Part shown: positions 17,017 to 26,683 of the stretch, piece by piece | How the letters are laid out: each line of letters begins with the position of its first letter | How positions within the stretch are numbered: position 1 is the first letter of the stretch | Translations under genes and position numbers: made by a program | Assembly: GCA_965219705.1 (NCBI GenBank) | Contig: OZ244789.1 | Coordinates: forward strand, 496,001-560,000 | Direction: 5' to 3' | Length of the DNA: 64,000 bases | DNA from: JAJECS01 sp965219705 | GTDB taxonomy: Bacteria > Chloroflexota > UBA11872 | The notes under the pieces: generated by a model | What the model saw: the letters and a program-made list of their open reading frames with translations, nothing else | Told to the model about the DNA's origin: nothing | Databases searched by the model: none

Positions 17017-18352
17017 GCCTGACCTTCCGTTCTACCGGCGTTACGTCGACCGTCAGCTGGCCGAGGCCCTGGAGGACTCGCCCGCGGTACTCATTCATGG
17101 GCCGCGCCAGTGCGGCAAGACCACCCTCGCCCAGGTCGTGTGTGCTCCGAGGCAATTGCCGTGGCGGGGCGCCGGGGCGCCGTGGGCCGGCAGCCCCGTA
17201 GCACGCGGGGCGGAGCACGCCTATTTCAGCTTCGACGACGATGTGGTGCGCGGCGGGGCCGAGGCTGATCCCATGGGCTTCGTCGCGTCCCTGCCCGAGC
17301 GCGTCGTCCTCGACGAAGTCCAGCGTGTTCCAGGGTTGTTCGCCGCCCTAAAACTGGCCATCGATCGCCGGCGCGTCCCGGGGCGCTTTGTCCTCACCGG
17401 ATCGAGCAACGCGCTGCGGGTTCCCACGCTCGCGGACTCGCTGGCGGGACGCCTGCAAATCGTCCGGCTCCATCCGCTCGCGCAATGTGAGCTGGCTGCC
17501 GGACCAGTCGGCGCCGCCGTGCCAGATCCGATGCCGCGCTTTCTCGACACGCTATTTCACGGCCGGTTCCCGACGCGGCAGACCGAACCGCTGGGCGGGC
17601 AGCTGGGCGAGCGGATCGTGGCCGGGGGATTCCCGGCGGCCCTGGCGCGCCCCGCAGGTCGGCGGCGGACGGCCTGGTATCGCGATTACGTGCAGGCGCA
17701 GCTGGAGAAGGATGTGCGGGATATGGCCCGCATCACGATGCTCGACGCGCTGCCCCGGCTCCTGATGCTGGCGGCGGCGCAGACGGCCACGCTGCTCAAC
17801 GTCTCCAACCTCGCGTCATCCTTCAGCCTCAGCCGCCCCTCCATCAGCGGCTATCTAGGCCTGCTCGAACGGGTCTTCATGCTTGAACTGCTCCGCCCGT
17901 GGCATAGCAATCGCCTGCGCCGCCTCGTCAAGACGCCCAAGCTGCATATCGGCGATACCGGCCTCGCATGCTCGCTCCTCGGGCTCAATGCCCGCGACCT
18001 GGCGAAGCATCGCGGACTCCTAGGCCAGCTTCTCGAATCGTTCGTCTTCCAGGAGTTGCGGCGCCAGGCGAGCTGGCACGACGCGCACCTCGAGTTTTTT
18101 CACTACCGGGATAAGGATCAGGTCGAGGTCGATATTGTCATTGAGCAAGGGGCTTTGGCGCTGGCGGGCGTTGAAGTCAAGGCGTCAGGCACCGTGACTG
18201 GGGCGGACTTTCGAGGCTTGCGCCGTCTCAGGCGAGCGGTTGGTGACCGATTCGCTGCGGGTGTGGTGCTCTACGACGGTGAGGTCTGCACCAGCTTTGG
18301 CGATGGGCTCTTCGCGGTACCTATCCGCGCCCTCTGGGAAACCGCCGCCTGA
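17015..18352 (+). CDS. AAA_14/DUF4143 family ATPase
   Basis: 445 residues. Walker A is HGPRQCGKTTLAQ (about residue 29), Walker B VVLDEVQRVPGLFAALK, and GRFVLTGSSN carries sensor 1; the C-terminal DUF4143 part begins around LESFVFQELRR and includes HYRDKDQVEVDIVIE, followed by VEVKAS, which looks like a nuclease-fold D/ExK pattern. The family is widespread in bacteria and archaea and its role is poorly known. Start GTG at 17015 has no obvious ribosome site because the operator-like repeats run into it, so translation may be leaderless. It stands alone between two gene-poor stretches. Confidence 0.88.
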   Translation: MPDLPFYRRYVDRQLAEALEDSPAVLIHGPRQCGKTTLAQVVCAPRQLPWRGAGAPWAGSPVARGAEHAYFSFDDDVVRGGAEADPMGFVASLPERVVLDEVQRVPGLFAALKLAIDRRRVPGRFVLTGSSNALRVPTLADSLAGRLQIVRLHPLAQCELAAGPVGAAVPDPMPRFLDTLFHGRFPTRQTEPLGGQLGERIVAGGFPAALARPAGRRRTAWYRDYVQAQLEKDVRDMARITMLDALPRLLMLAAAQTATLLNVSNLASSFSLSRPSISGYLGLLERVFMLELLRPWHSNRLRRLVKTPKLHIGDTGLACSLLGLNARDLAKHRGLLGQLLESFVFQELRRQASWHDAHLEFFHYRDKDQVEVDIVIEQGALALAGVEVKASGTVTGADFRGLRRLRRAVGDRFAAGVVLYDGEVCTSFGDGLFAVPIRALWETAA

Positions 18353-18520
18353 GCCCCGGGATCGAATCCACCGGTGCGGCCGCGGCGCTCGGCTGGCAGG
18401 AGGATCTGGGCTGACGGTATGTCGACGACTCCGCCACGGCACCCGACACGCTCAACCCCAAGCGTCCCGACAATGCACAAGCCACGCCGGAACGCGGCCT
18501 CCTCGACGCCCTGGCGCAAT

Positions 18521-18865
18521 TCAGTTGTGACCCTCCCCACAACGCCTTGGACGACGCCTGCCGCAAGCGAACCCGGCTCGGCGGCGGTACCCCTGGAGAC
18601 CCGCCCTCGTGTCTTCCACCGATCGCTGCGCATGCACCGGCGCCTGCCGAGAGTCCGCCACCGGCGGCTTCTCCTCGGCCAGCCCGTCTAACTCACCGGC
18701 AACATCCCGCGCCACATCTGCCCGAACCGCCCACGCACAACTTGCCCGACCTCGAATGAACGAAAGCAACGGCCTCATCCCCGGCACCGCCTCCCGCGTC
18801 CCGAGAATCCGCCCCGCCCCATCCAACACAAACAACGTCCGCACCTGCAGCTCCGACGTACTCAC
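18521..18865 (-). CDS. Hypothetical protein, possibly truncated
   Basis: From the GTG at 18865 the product opens VSTSELQVRTLFVLDGAGRI, then LGTREAVPG, and contains CAWAVRADVARDVAGELDGL, which looks like a real small domain. After about residue 70 the sequence turns Arg/Gly-rich and may be a frameshifted tail. I do not recognise a function. Proteins with such a start (a residue-accounting domain before an acetyltransferase) exist, but the second domain is not visible here. The neighbouring 18866-19158 shows nothing. Confidence 0.4.
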   Translation of the reverse strand: MSTSELQVRTLFVLDGAGRILGTREAVPGMRPLLSFIRGRASCAWAVRADVARDVAGELDGLAEEKPPVADSRQAPVHAQRSVEDTRAGLQGYRRRAGFACGRRRPRRCGEGHN

Positions 18866-19158
18866 GACGGACTGTGGAGGCAATCGTCCGGTCGCCGCGC
18901 TCCCACGTACGGCTCCTGCTCGATACTCATGGGATCTGGTTCGAATGTAGCCAGCTCAGGAAAACGGCGTAAGGCGCGGCTCGGATACAAAGGCAATTCA
19001 GTAAAGCCATGAACTGGTAAGCCTTCACGTACTGTGCTGCAAACTTTCCGGTGGGAGATTCGACGCTGAGGCTCCCCCAAGTCGGCGTGCCTGCCTAAAG
19101 GGGCAGGCTCACGGCGTATCTATGTTGTCAAACAGGCCCGGAAGCCGCAGGCGAGACG

Positions 19159-19764
19159 CTAACTGATGGTCCGTCTACGGGGCCAAGCCTTCCAGTTCAG
19201 ATCCAGGCGACGACGGCCACCGGCCATCTCACGCGCGCGGAGTCCGTCAACACTGGATCTGTTGGTGCGTGTCCCGACAGACGACCAGAACTTCGTTTCC
19301 CTCCAACCAGACCCCCTGAAGGAAATCAGGGGACGTCGGATCGCCTCGCAAAACCTCCCGGCGACTACGTCATCGACCATCTCGTTGAGCCGTTCGCTCT
19401 CGCCTTCTGCTGACTCATCGCACGCGTCGCAGCCACAACTCGGAAAAGGCTCGCTGTACCACCGCCCGAATCGGACGTGAAGACCCGGAAAGGTCGAGAA
19501 CACCACCGCAATTGGGGCGGCGTCGGAGTCCCTGGGGTTGAGTCTCACGGGCGGACTTGCAGGGTCAAGCCCCCGCTCCAGTTCCGCGTCCAGACCATAT
19601 CCCTCAGTACGCTCGACGTCGAAGTCATTCTCCAGCCGGCCGATAGTCTCCAGCATGGCCGAATGCAACGGTCGAAAGCGCTCGGCGTTGGTCACGCGGC
19701 TGTACGCTGGATCCGGAGGTGGTACTGCTCTCCCATACTTCGCATATCCAAGCCAACCAGGCAT
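19159..19764 (-). CDS. DUF6226-like hypothetical protein
   Basis: 201 residues. YSRVTNAERFRPLHSAMLE, PVRLNPRDSDAAPIAVVFST, FPGLHVRFGRWYSEPFPSCG and CDACDESAEGE resemble a family of unknown function found mainly in actinobacteria; the CGCDACDE motif is its hallmark as I remember it. No enzymatic motif is seen. It is a single gene between IS DNA and a gene-poor stretch. Confidence 0.6.
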   Translation of the reverse strand: MPGWLGYAKYGRAVPPPDPAYSRVTNAERFRPLHSAMLETIGRLENDFDVERTEGYGLDAELERGLDPASPPVRLNPRDSDAAPIAVVFSTFPGLHVRFGRWYSEPFPSCGCDACDESAEGESERLNEMVDDVVAGRFCEAIRRPLISFRGSGWRETKFWSSVGTRTNRSSVDGLRAREMAGGRRRLDLNWKAWPRRRTIS

Positions 19765-19997
19765 CTCCCTACGTTCCTTGTTCTATTCCATCCCCACGCC
19801 GCAAGACAGTCCGATTGGGACGAGCGGACGCCGCGGAGGTCGCCCTGCAGGAGGCGACCGCGCAGGTCCGCATCCGCTGAGGAGCACCCGGCAACCCTGC
19901 CGCGCCAGGTACCTGCTGTGATGGTAATGACACCCTCCTCCGCACTGCCTGTGGTGGCGGCGCGGGCCCCTTCCCAAGTCGGAGATCAGCGTCCTAG

Positions 19998-21173
19998 GAA
20001 AGCTCTGAACAACCGGCGTGCCAGAGCTCCGGGGCAGCGGCAATGCGCCAGGGGGGGCGGGGTGCGGGCGTTTCGGGACCGCGGCGCCCCGTCAGCGGCG
20101 GTGCAGGCCGCGCGCGCCCCGGCGCGGGGCGCAGATCGCCCGCTTACGCCGGCGCGGCGCGCTCCGCCAGCAGCAGATTGGCGAATCCCAACAACAGGCA
20201 CAGCCGGGTCCGGTTCTTGGCCAATCCCCGATACCGCACCTGCGCGTAGCCGAAGTGGCGCTTCACATACAGGAACGGATGCTCCACCTTCGCCCGGATC
20301 GAGGCCTTGCGCCGCTCCGCCTGGGCGGCGGCGCTGCCGGGCGCCAAGCGCCGCCGCTGCCCCGGCCGCTGCGCTACCTGCCAGTCGATCCGCCGCCCGC
20401 GGTGCTCGGGGCGCCGGGCCACGCCCGCGTAGCCTGCGTCGCCCCACACGCGCGTCTCGGCCCCATGCAGGAGCCGCGGCACTTGCGTGATATCCGCCAC
20501 GTTGGCCGCCGTCGTCACGACGCTGTGCACCAGCCCCGTGGCCGCGTCCACCCCGATGTGCGCCTTCATCCCGAAGTACCACTGGTTCCCCTTCTTGACC
20601 TGATGCATCTCCGGGTCCCGGGCCTGCGCGCGGTTCTTCGTCGACGCCGGCGCGTCGAGGATGGTCGCGTCCACGATCGTGCCTTCCCGCAGCCGCAGGC
20701 CCTGCGCCGCCAGATGCCGGGTGATCTCCGCCAGTAGCACCTCGCCCAAGGCATGCCGTTCCAGCAGGTGCCGGAAATGGAGGATCGTCGTCTCATCGGG
20801 TCGCGGGCCCCGCGCGGTGAGGCCCACGAACCGCTGCACCGCCACGCTGTCGTAGAGCGCGTCTTCCATCGCCGGGTCGCTGAGGTTGTAGAACAGTTGC
20901 ACGCAGTGAATCCGCAGCAACAGGGCCAGCGGGTAGGGGGGACGGCCACGCTCGCCGGTGGGGTAGACCGGCCGGATGCGCGCTGCGAGCCGCGCCCACG
21001 GCATCAGCGCCTCCATGCGCCGCAGAAAGCGCTCCCGCCGCGTCTGGCGCGGCTGTCCGTCATACTCCACGTCGGCAAATGAGCGCTGCGGGTGCATCGT
21101 GGCCCTCACCGGATCTCCCTCATCCGTGAGCATAGGCCCTGCCGCAACCACCCGGCCTTTCTTCAGAGCATTC
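19998..21173 (-). mobile_element. IS5-family insertion sequence, apparently complete
   Basis: Terminal repeats GAAAGCTCTGAACAA (left) and GAATGCTCTGAAGAA (right, reverse complement) differ at two of 15 positions, and both ends are flanked by CTAG (19994-19997 and 21174-21177), a 4-bp target duplication as expected for the family. Length is 1176 bp with one transposase gene. Confidence 0.85.
20144..21097 (-). CDS. IS5-family transposase
   Basis: 317 residues from the ATG at 21097 (MHPQRSFADVEYDGQ). RPPYPLALLLRIHCVQLFYN, then LSDPAMEDALYDSVAVQRFV, is the DUF772-type N-terminal region. The DDE core shows GTIVDATILDAPASTKN (first Asp), TRVWGDAGYAGVARR (second Asp) and KASIRAKVEHPFLYVKRHFG (Glu). 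The frame continues far upstream, past the IS end, but that part is unrelated. No frameshift is seen, so it may be active. Confidence 0.9.
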   Translation of the reverse strand: MHPQRSFADVEYDGQPRQTRRERFLRRMEALMPWARLAARIRPVYPTGERGRPPYPLALLLRIHCVQLFYNLSDPAMEDALYDSVAVQRFVGLTARGPRPDETTILHFRHLLERHALGEVLLAEITRHLAAQGLRLREGTIVDATILDAPASTKNRAQARDPEMHQVKKGNQWYFGMKAHIGVDAATGLVHSVVTTAANVADITQVPRLLHGAETRVWGDAGYAGVARRPEHRGRRIDWQVAQRPGQRRRLAPGSAAAQAERRKASIRAKVEHPFLYVKRHFGYAQVRYRGLAKNRTRLCLLLGFANLLLAERAAPA

Positions 21174-21334
21174 CTAGCGTTCCTACAGGACCCGGGGCTA
21201 TTCGTCGCCTCGCTCAACTGCCTTCCGGCTTGCGACCGCAGTACCTGAGGATTGCTGCGCCCTGCGCTGACTGCCCAAATGGACCTCACTATGCTATCGC
21301 GGCTACTCCCTAGGTTCCCGATTCCCGCACTGCG

Positions 21335-22647
21335 ATGACACCGAATCCCAGCCCAGTGAGCGCGACCAGTGCCGCCCTTGTTCGGTTGCTCGGCGCGGGC
21401 CCGGCACGTGTCTCGCTCGATGGCGGCGTGCTGCGCTTCGGAGACGCCGAGGGCACGCCGGTTGGCGGAATCGACAGCATCGAGACGCCCCGCTCGTGGT
21501 TCTGGACGCGACTGACCGTGCGCGAGGCCGGCGGCGCCGAGCGCGCCATCGGCGGGCTCGGCCGCAAGGAGGCCGACCGGCTCGCCGAGGCGGTACGCGC
21601 GGACGCCGCCCGCGTCGTCGGGCGCATCTTCGACATGGCCGACCTCGGCACCGGGATGCTCCACATCGCCCGCGCCCTCAGCGACGAGGGCATCGCCAGC
21701 CCCGCGGGGAAGCTCTGGACCAAGAACGGCGTCCACTTCATCCCCAGAAACGAGGTCTACACCGGCACATTGGTCTGGGGCGCCAACGCCAGGACCAGGG
21801 CCAACCCGGTGCGGATCGAGAAGGCGTTCCCCGCCATCGTCTCCAAAGCCAAGTTCAACCGCGTCGACGCCCTGATGCGGTCCCGTGCCCCCAAGATTGC
21901 CCATCCTCGGAGAGTCGCCAGCACCCACCTGCTCAGCGGACTGGTCAAGTGCAGGGCGTGCCGGAGAGCGTTCAGCGGACAGGAGGCCAAGAGCGGACAG
22001 TTCGCCTACTACGTCTGCCAGTCGTCATGAAGCGCGGCAAGGATGCCTGCGAGGCCCCGAGGCTCAACACCCGGCGGTTCGAGGAGATGGTGCTGGAGAG
22101 GATTCGGGCCAACGTCCTCACCGAGGGAATCGGCCCCGCCTTGGTGGAGGTCGTGGAGGAGGAGATGGACAGCGTGGGACGGGAGCAGCGCAAGAGGCTC
22201 CAGACCATCGAGTCTTCGATCGAGGACGTGAAGCAGAATCTGGCCCGCGTCTGGCAAGTCATCGAGACGACCGACAGGGACGTGGCCGACGCCGCAGACC
22301 GCATCAGGGAGCACCGGGAACGCCGGGAGCGCTGGCAGAGCGCGGCGGCCGATGCCAGGGCCATCATCTCCCAGCGCAGGACGGTCCGGGACGACGTGAA
22401 CGCTGTCGCAGCCCGCGCCCAGGACATGGGCGAGTTCCTGAAGGGGGGTGCGATGAGCGAGCGCAGGGCCTTCGTCACGATATTCGTGAGGGAGATCGTC
22501 GTCAGGCCCGGCAGCGCCCTCGTGCGCTACACCATATCCATGCCTGAAGACAGCCCTATTCCCGGAAGGGATACAGAGGAGATGGCGCTGGACGGCTCAG
22601 TCATCCTCTACGAGATCAAAAGACCAACGACCACACCTATGAACTGA
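21335..22647 (+). pseudogene. Chimera: N-terminal PH-like domain (helicase-type) joined to a frameshifted serine recombinase C-terminus
   Basis: Bases 21335 to about 21610 encode LVRLLGAGPARVSLDGGVLR, then SWFWTRLTVREAGGAERAIG, similar to the small PH-like domain at the start of some UvrD/HelD-type helicases. From about 21610 the frame becomes a large serine recombinase: IFDMADLGTGMLHIARAL, NEVYTGTLVWG and a zinc ribbon CRACRR...CQS. The catalytic N-terminal domain is missing. At about 22027 one base is lost compared with the copy at 39.5 kb (CAGTCAATCATG versus CAGTCGTCATG), and the rest continues in another frame to 22647. It ends in the coiled-coil and MPEDSPIPGR tail. It should be non-functional. 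Confidence 0.75.
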
Positions 22648-22883
22648 CAGACGAAGCCCGCCAACACCAATGCCACACCCAGCCTCACCAGACGACACCG
22701 GCGAAAGACCGCCGCATTCTTCCGCCGCTCCTCCTCGAGCTCCTCCGGGGTACTCCTTGTCCCAGGAACAAGATCGTCCATCCTCCCAGCCCAAATCAAG
22801 AGACTGCCGCCATGCCGCATAATCAGGAAAAACCCTAAAACGTCCAAGAACAGTCCCGCCGCGACCAAACACTCCCCAATCAT
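22608..22883 (-). CDS. Small membrane protein, two predicted helices
   Basis: 91 residues: LVAAGLFLDVLGFFLIM and LGVALVLAGFVCQFIGVVVG are membrane segments, with a charged loop (STPEELEEERRKNAAVFRR) between them. Family unknown. The 3' end overlaps the recombinase remnant by 40 bp on the other strand. The ATG at 22883 has a purine-rich GGAGGTCGAGCC upstream. Confidence 0.6.
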   Translation of the reverse strand: MIGECLVAAGLFLDVLGFFLIMRHGGSLLIWAGRMDDLVPGTRSTPEELEEERRKNAAVFRRCRLVRLGVALVLAGFVCQFIGVVVGLLIS

Positions 22884-23035
22884 CGGCTCGACCTCCTGTC
22901 AGCGAGATACCACACTCGTAGGAGCCTCACCCTCGTCTGTGCTCACCTGTTGGGCCATTGATACTCACGGTAGGACTGCAGTCCTGTTGCAAACGAACGA
23001 ATGAGTCCCGTTGGTTCGGGGATTCGATGCACATG

Positions 23036-23635
23036 TCAACTGAACCATTCCAGCTCGCAACGTCCCGGCTCTCCATCGATCTCCCTATAAGTAGCAAGGT
23101 CGAAATCTGGAAAGTAGCTGGCATCGGGCGTCCACACGAACGGTATCGGAACTTTGCCCAAGTCCCTGCGCGCGCACCTATGCTCCTTCAGCCACGCCTC
23201 GGAAACCCACCACGGCATCGAGTACTTGCTGCCCAGTCCTCGGTTGACCACATGGAACCTGCGGCAACGCTTACACCGCCGCACAAAGCCCTGGCAGGTC
23301 TCGCAGACGTTGAGCACGGCGTGGTCGCCGCCGGAGAAGCTGACGTGTAGCGGCTCTCCCCATGTGTGCGTGCAGGGCTCCGGTTCCTCGTGCAATTCCA
23401 GACGCGGGGGCAGCAAGCTAATTGCCGGTACACGACTGTCCTTGCACTCCTTGGCCTCACGCGCCTCCCGTCGTTTGCATACCCTCCGTCGTAATTTGGC
23501 GCGAGTCAGGTGACGTACTTCTTGCTCAGCAAGCGGTATGGCGAGTTCCAGTACAACGCAGGATTGCCTTGATTGACCCTCTGGAAGTCGTTCATTGTGG
23601 ATCACGTTGCATAACAAACTCTCACCTTCCTCCAT
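23036..23635 (-). CDS. Hypothetical protein with Cys-pair motif
   Basis: 199 residues. VCETCQGFVRRCKRCRRFHV has two CxxC pairs and reads as a zinc ribbon. The rest includes PCTHTWGEPLHVSFSGGDHA and WVSEAWLKEHRCARR and has no match I know. Base composition is less GC-rich than the flanks, a sign of separate origin. Possibly a nucleic-acid- or zinc-binding protein. Confidence 0.5.
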   Translation of the reverse strand: MEEGESLLCNVIHNERLPEGQSRQSCVVLELAIPLAEQEVRHLTRAKLRRRVCKRREAREAKECKDSRVPAISLLPPRLELHEEPEPCTHTWGEPLHVSFSGGDHAVLNVCETCQGFVRRCKRCRRFHVVNRGLGSKYSMPWWVSEAWLKEHRCARRDLGKVPIPFVWTPDASYFPDFDLATYREIDGEPGRCELEWFS

Positions 23636-23698
23636 CAGCCACTCCTCAAAGCGGGACAGGTCTCTGCAATCACGAATGAACCGAGAGTCCTCTTCTTT

Positions 23699-24181
23699 TT
23701 AGGCAAGACGTTTCGATTCATTAGCGTACTCGTCTTCCAGTGCACCTAGGTCCTTCCAAGGAAGGACATCGTTAAAGAGTATTGCGGACCCTCTGAGAGA
23801 ACTTCTAGCCAACAGAGGTCTTCTTTCAGTTTGCAGGTGATCGTATCTGGCTAGTATCCTGGCGGCATCCGCCGCGTTGAGATTGCGAACCCTTCTGGTC
23901 CGATAGAACCACGGCTTGAATGTATCGTGTGCTGCTTCGACGGTGCCCAGACCCTTCGGTAAAGCCTCTAGGACCCTTGAGTCAGCAACAGCCCTGGAAG
24001 CACAGGCTGCCCACCAAGAGAACCAGGGACATGTAATTTGGTCTGGAAGATTGTGGACTACTTGTCCATGTGTGGAAATCTCGGTGAACTCGCCAGCATC
24101 CCACATCTGTTTATACTTTGTCTTCACGGACTCCGTATAATTGCTTGTCGTGAAGAGATGTGATCGATCCTCAGGGTTCAA
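23699..24181 (-). CDS. Hypothetical protein
   Basis: 160 residues, mostly helical, e.g. NAADAARILARYDHLQTERR, with an aromatic stretch CPWFSWWAACAS. Not recognised. Same strand as the Cys-pair protein, 63 bp upstream of it, and similar lower GC; the two may form one transcription unit. Confidence 0.5.
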   Translation of the reverse strand: MNPEDRSHLFTTSNYTESVKTKYKQMWDAGEFTEISTHGQVVHNLPDQITCPWFSWWAACASRAVADSRVLEALPKGLGTVEAAHDTFKPWFYRTRRVRNLNAADAARILARYDHLQTERRPLLARSSLRGSAILFNDVLPWKDLGALEDEYANESKRLA

Positions 24182-24423
24182 GGCTTGAAAGAATAGCTCA
24201 AGGCAGTCGTACCGGTCGTTGAATCATCCTTGAAGCATCATCACGGACAAAGGGATGCCCTCATAGACCCACAATTCACAGAATGGATCTTTCGCAGGCT
24301 CTTGCTTGAACTTACCGGTCCCCTTCATGGAATTGGCCTCAACGACTCACTATTGGTGTTAATTCTCGTATTCAACCGCCAAGGACTCTCCCACATCGTC
24401 ACTTCTTCCTCTCACAATGTTGT

Positions 24424-24702
24424 CTAAGCTGATTCAACCCCGTTTCGGCCGAAAGTTTCCGGAAGCATCAATTCCTTGCCGCCGGGAACCGACAACGCCA
24501 GACCCATGATGTGGCAGACCTCCCCACCTGTGGGGGCCTCGCCTCCTCGCCACTCAGTCGCGCGATCACACTCGATGCTGAGACGCTCAGCGAACTCCTC
24601 CCACGACAGGCAGGAGACCCCCACGAGTTGCGCCAGCCGCTCGCCAAAGTCCTTTGGCAACAGCTCCAGATGAAAGGCGACTATCGGTTCATGCGCGTGC
24701 AT
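24424..24702 (-). CDS. Hypothetical protein
   Basis: 92 residues (VAFHLELLPKDFGERLAQLV, later GEVCHIMGLALSVPGG). No recognised domain; compact and plausible composition. The adjacent gap 24182-24423 has lower GC and no gene that I can support. Confidence 0.4.
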   Translation of the reverse strand: MHAHEPIVAFHLELLPKDFGERLAQLVGVSCLSWEEFAERLSIECDRATEWRGGEAPTGGEVCHIMGLALSVPGGKELMLPETFGRNGVESA

Positions 24703-25039
24703 ACTTTCGCAACTCCACTCAACGGCCGCCTGAGGCGACGGGATATGGAGCGGCCGGGATATGCCTCGCCACCGGCCAGCCTACGCCGAATCCCAGTAGA
24801 GGATCATGTGGGTGGGAACCGGCCGTTGAGCCTCCGGGTCCACCGCCAGGGCCAGACCCTCCAGGGTGTAGACCCCCAGCGGCGGACGGGCCTCGTCCTC
24901 TCCGAAGACCACGATGGTCGTCACGCTATCTCGGTTGATGGTTGCACGGGCCTCCCCGAAGTCCATCTCGACCCGGCGCCCGTCCGCCAGCAGGAACCCC
25001 CGCTTGCCCGTCGCCTCAATGCCGAGCTCCCCCAGAAGG

Positions 25040-26218
25040 GAGACCTTTGCGTAACGGGCGTATGGCCCTCGGTGAGGCCCCCTGGCGTGGCTGGGGACCG
25101 GTGACGCCGCCCGGTGGGACCGTTTGGGGCAGCTGCGGCGGGCCGCGGGACGCACCGGTCCCTCGGGTTAGACAGGGACGGGGGCCAAAGTGTCTGCTTT
25201 CCGCAGGTTGTAGGCCATGAGCTTGAACCACAGCTCCACGGCGTTGCGCCCGCAGCCGCAGTAGCGCACCCGGTGGTAGCCATAGCTGCGCTTGAGGGTC
25301 CCGAAGACTTTCTCCACCACCGCCCGCCGCGGCGCGATCAGGGCGTTGCGCCGTTGCTGCCAGTAGGGGAGCTCGCGTTGATGCTTGTGGGAGCGGTGCA
25401 TGATTCGGTCGTTGATCCCCTGGGCCTGCAGCCACTGGCGCCGGCGTTTGGATTCATACGCCCGGTCGCCGTAGACCGCCCGTTCGTCCCCACTCACCAA
25501 CGCGTCGGCCACCTCGCTCGCGGCGACATTGGCGGCGGTCAACACGGCCCGCCGCACCACGCCCGTGTCGGCGTCCACCCCCAGATGCACCTTGTAGCCG
25601 AAGTGGGCCCGCGCCCCCCGGCCCGGCTGCGTCCAGGCCGCGTCCGGGTCGGTGGCACTCCGAGCGCCGCGCCCCGCCGCCAGCGGCGGCCGCCGCACCT
25701 GGGCCGCCACCAACGTGGCGTCCAGCAGCGTGCCCTGCTTCATCACCAGGCCCTGCGCGTCCAGTTGGGCCGCCAGGGCCTGAAACAGGCGCGCGCTCAG
25801 GCCCTGCGCGGCCACGGCGGTCCGAAAGCGGCTGATGGTCGAGTGGTCGGGCGTGTCGTCTGGCAACCCCAGCCCCACAAAGCGCCGGAAGGAGAGCCGG
25901 TCGCCGAGGGCCTCTTCCATCTGGGATCCGAGAGCGTGTACCACTGCTGGAGCAGCAGCACCTTGACCATCAACAGCGGCGGATAGCTGGGGCGCCCGTC
26001 CCGGGCGGCGTGGACGCCGGCCACGACCTGCCCGAGGCGCTCCCAGTCCACCGCCTGGTCGATCCGCTCCAGCCGCTGGTTCTGGCCGAGCGGCTTCGGC
26101 AACAACGCTTCCGCGAGCGACGGCTGGCCCATGTCTCGGTGCATTCAACCCGCTCCACAATCGTCACGATGGCGGCACCTAATTTTCCGCCCCGTCCCTG
26201 GGGTTATGCAAAGGTCTC
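25040..26218 (-). mobile_element. IS5-like insertion sequence inside the protease gene
   Basis: Ends GAGACCTTTGCGTAAC (25040) and, inverted, GAGACCTTTGCATAAC (26218) match at 15 of 16 bases. CAGAAGG flanks both sides (25033-25039, 26219-26225); the overlap of repeat and duplication means the true duplication is 5-7 bp. The element carries one damaged transposase gene. Confidence 0.82.
25168..26144 (-). pseudogene. IS5-family transposase, frameshifted
   Basis: The ATG at 26144 opens MHRDMGQPSLAEALL and runs to LLLQQWYTLSDP; then the sequence continues in another frame with QMEEALGDRLSFRRFVGLGL. One C is apparently missing near 25920. The DDE residues are seen in GTLLDATLVAAQ, ERAVYGDRAYESKRRR and RRAVVEKVFGTLKRSYG. 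The element is probably immobile unless the frameshift is bypassed. Confidence 0.82.
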
Positions 26219-26445
26219 CAGAAGGTGAGAGCGGAGCGTGGTTAACTATGCGCCGGTGACCACCGTCGCCTCTATATCCCGGGCCTGTTGGCCGTCCATG
26301 CTGGCAATGTGCAGCGGCCACTTGGAAGTCCCCACGAGGAAGTCCCTCCATCGAAACGTCTGTGCCCCCCGTTTTACCCGATCTGCAGCGCCTCTCACAG
26401 ATGCCAGCGGCCATCTACAGGGGTGCGCACATATGAGCAGAGGTA

Positions 26446-26474
26446 TTGACTTATGAGGAGAAGTGAGCTATAAA
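26446..26474 (+). promoter_or_regulatory. Sigma70-like promoter of the GHKL/SNF2/ParB locus
   Basis: TTGACT (26446-26451) and TATAAA (26469-26474) are separated by exactly 17 bp, and the RHH gene starts 20 bp downstream with AAAGGTG as ribosome site. It is the clearest promoter in the window. Confidence 0.65.
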
Positions 26475-26494
26475 CAGCGGCGAAAGGTGTAAGT

Positions 26495-26683
26495 ATGAAC
26501 CGCAGACGTGCGAAAATCAGCGTTCTCCTAGACTCTGAGGAGTTTGACCGATTCGACGCCTACTGCCGAGAGAGCGGCTTCAAGAAAAGCACATTGATAG
26601 CTCGGCTAATCCGGGATCATCTTGACGAGAGCGCGTTTGACGGGCAACCCAGACCGCTAACGAACCAGAAAAAGACCTCATGA
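26495..26683 (+). CDS. Ribbon-helix-helix regulator, first gene of the GHKL/SNF2/ParB operon
   Basis: 62 residues: RRAKISVLLDSEEFDRFDAY, then GFKKSTLIARLIRDHL, is a complete CopG/Arc-type RHH fold, with a short tail. It is placed directly behind the promoter and overlaps the next small reading frame (ATGA), so it very likely controls the whole operon by autorepression. It could alternatively be an antitoxin-like partner. Confidence 0.72.
   Translation: MNRRRAKISVLLDSEEFDRFDAYCRESGFKKSTLIARLIRDHLDESAFDGQPRPLTNQKKTS

Larger units (their letters stand above)
24781..26335 (-). pseudogene. Aspartyl (retropepsin-like) protease gene split by an IS5-like element
   Basis: The C-terminal part (25032 to 24781) reads LLGELGIEATGKRGFLLADG, then RVEMDFGEARATINR and TLEGLALAVDPEAQRPVP, typical of small clan-AA aspartic proteases. 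The N-terminal part lies beyond the IS (from the GTG at 26335): VGTSKWPLHIASMDG, then ATVVTGA, a stop, and LTTLRSHLL. Removing the IS and one 7-bp duplication joins SHLL to GELGIE. The catalytic Asp of the family's DTGA motif is Val here and a TAG follows, so the gene was dying before or after the insertion. Confidence 0.75.

Noticed and set aside
21098..21928. Upstream extension of the IS5 transposase frame
   Set aside because: It crosses the IS end and runs antisense to the recombinase remnant; the terminal repeats set the limit.
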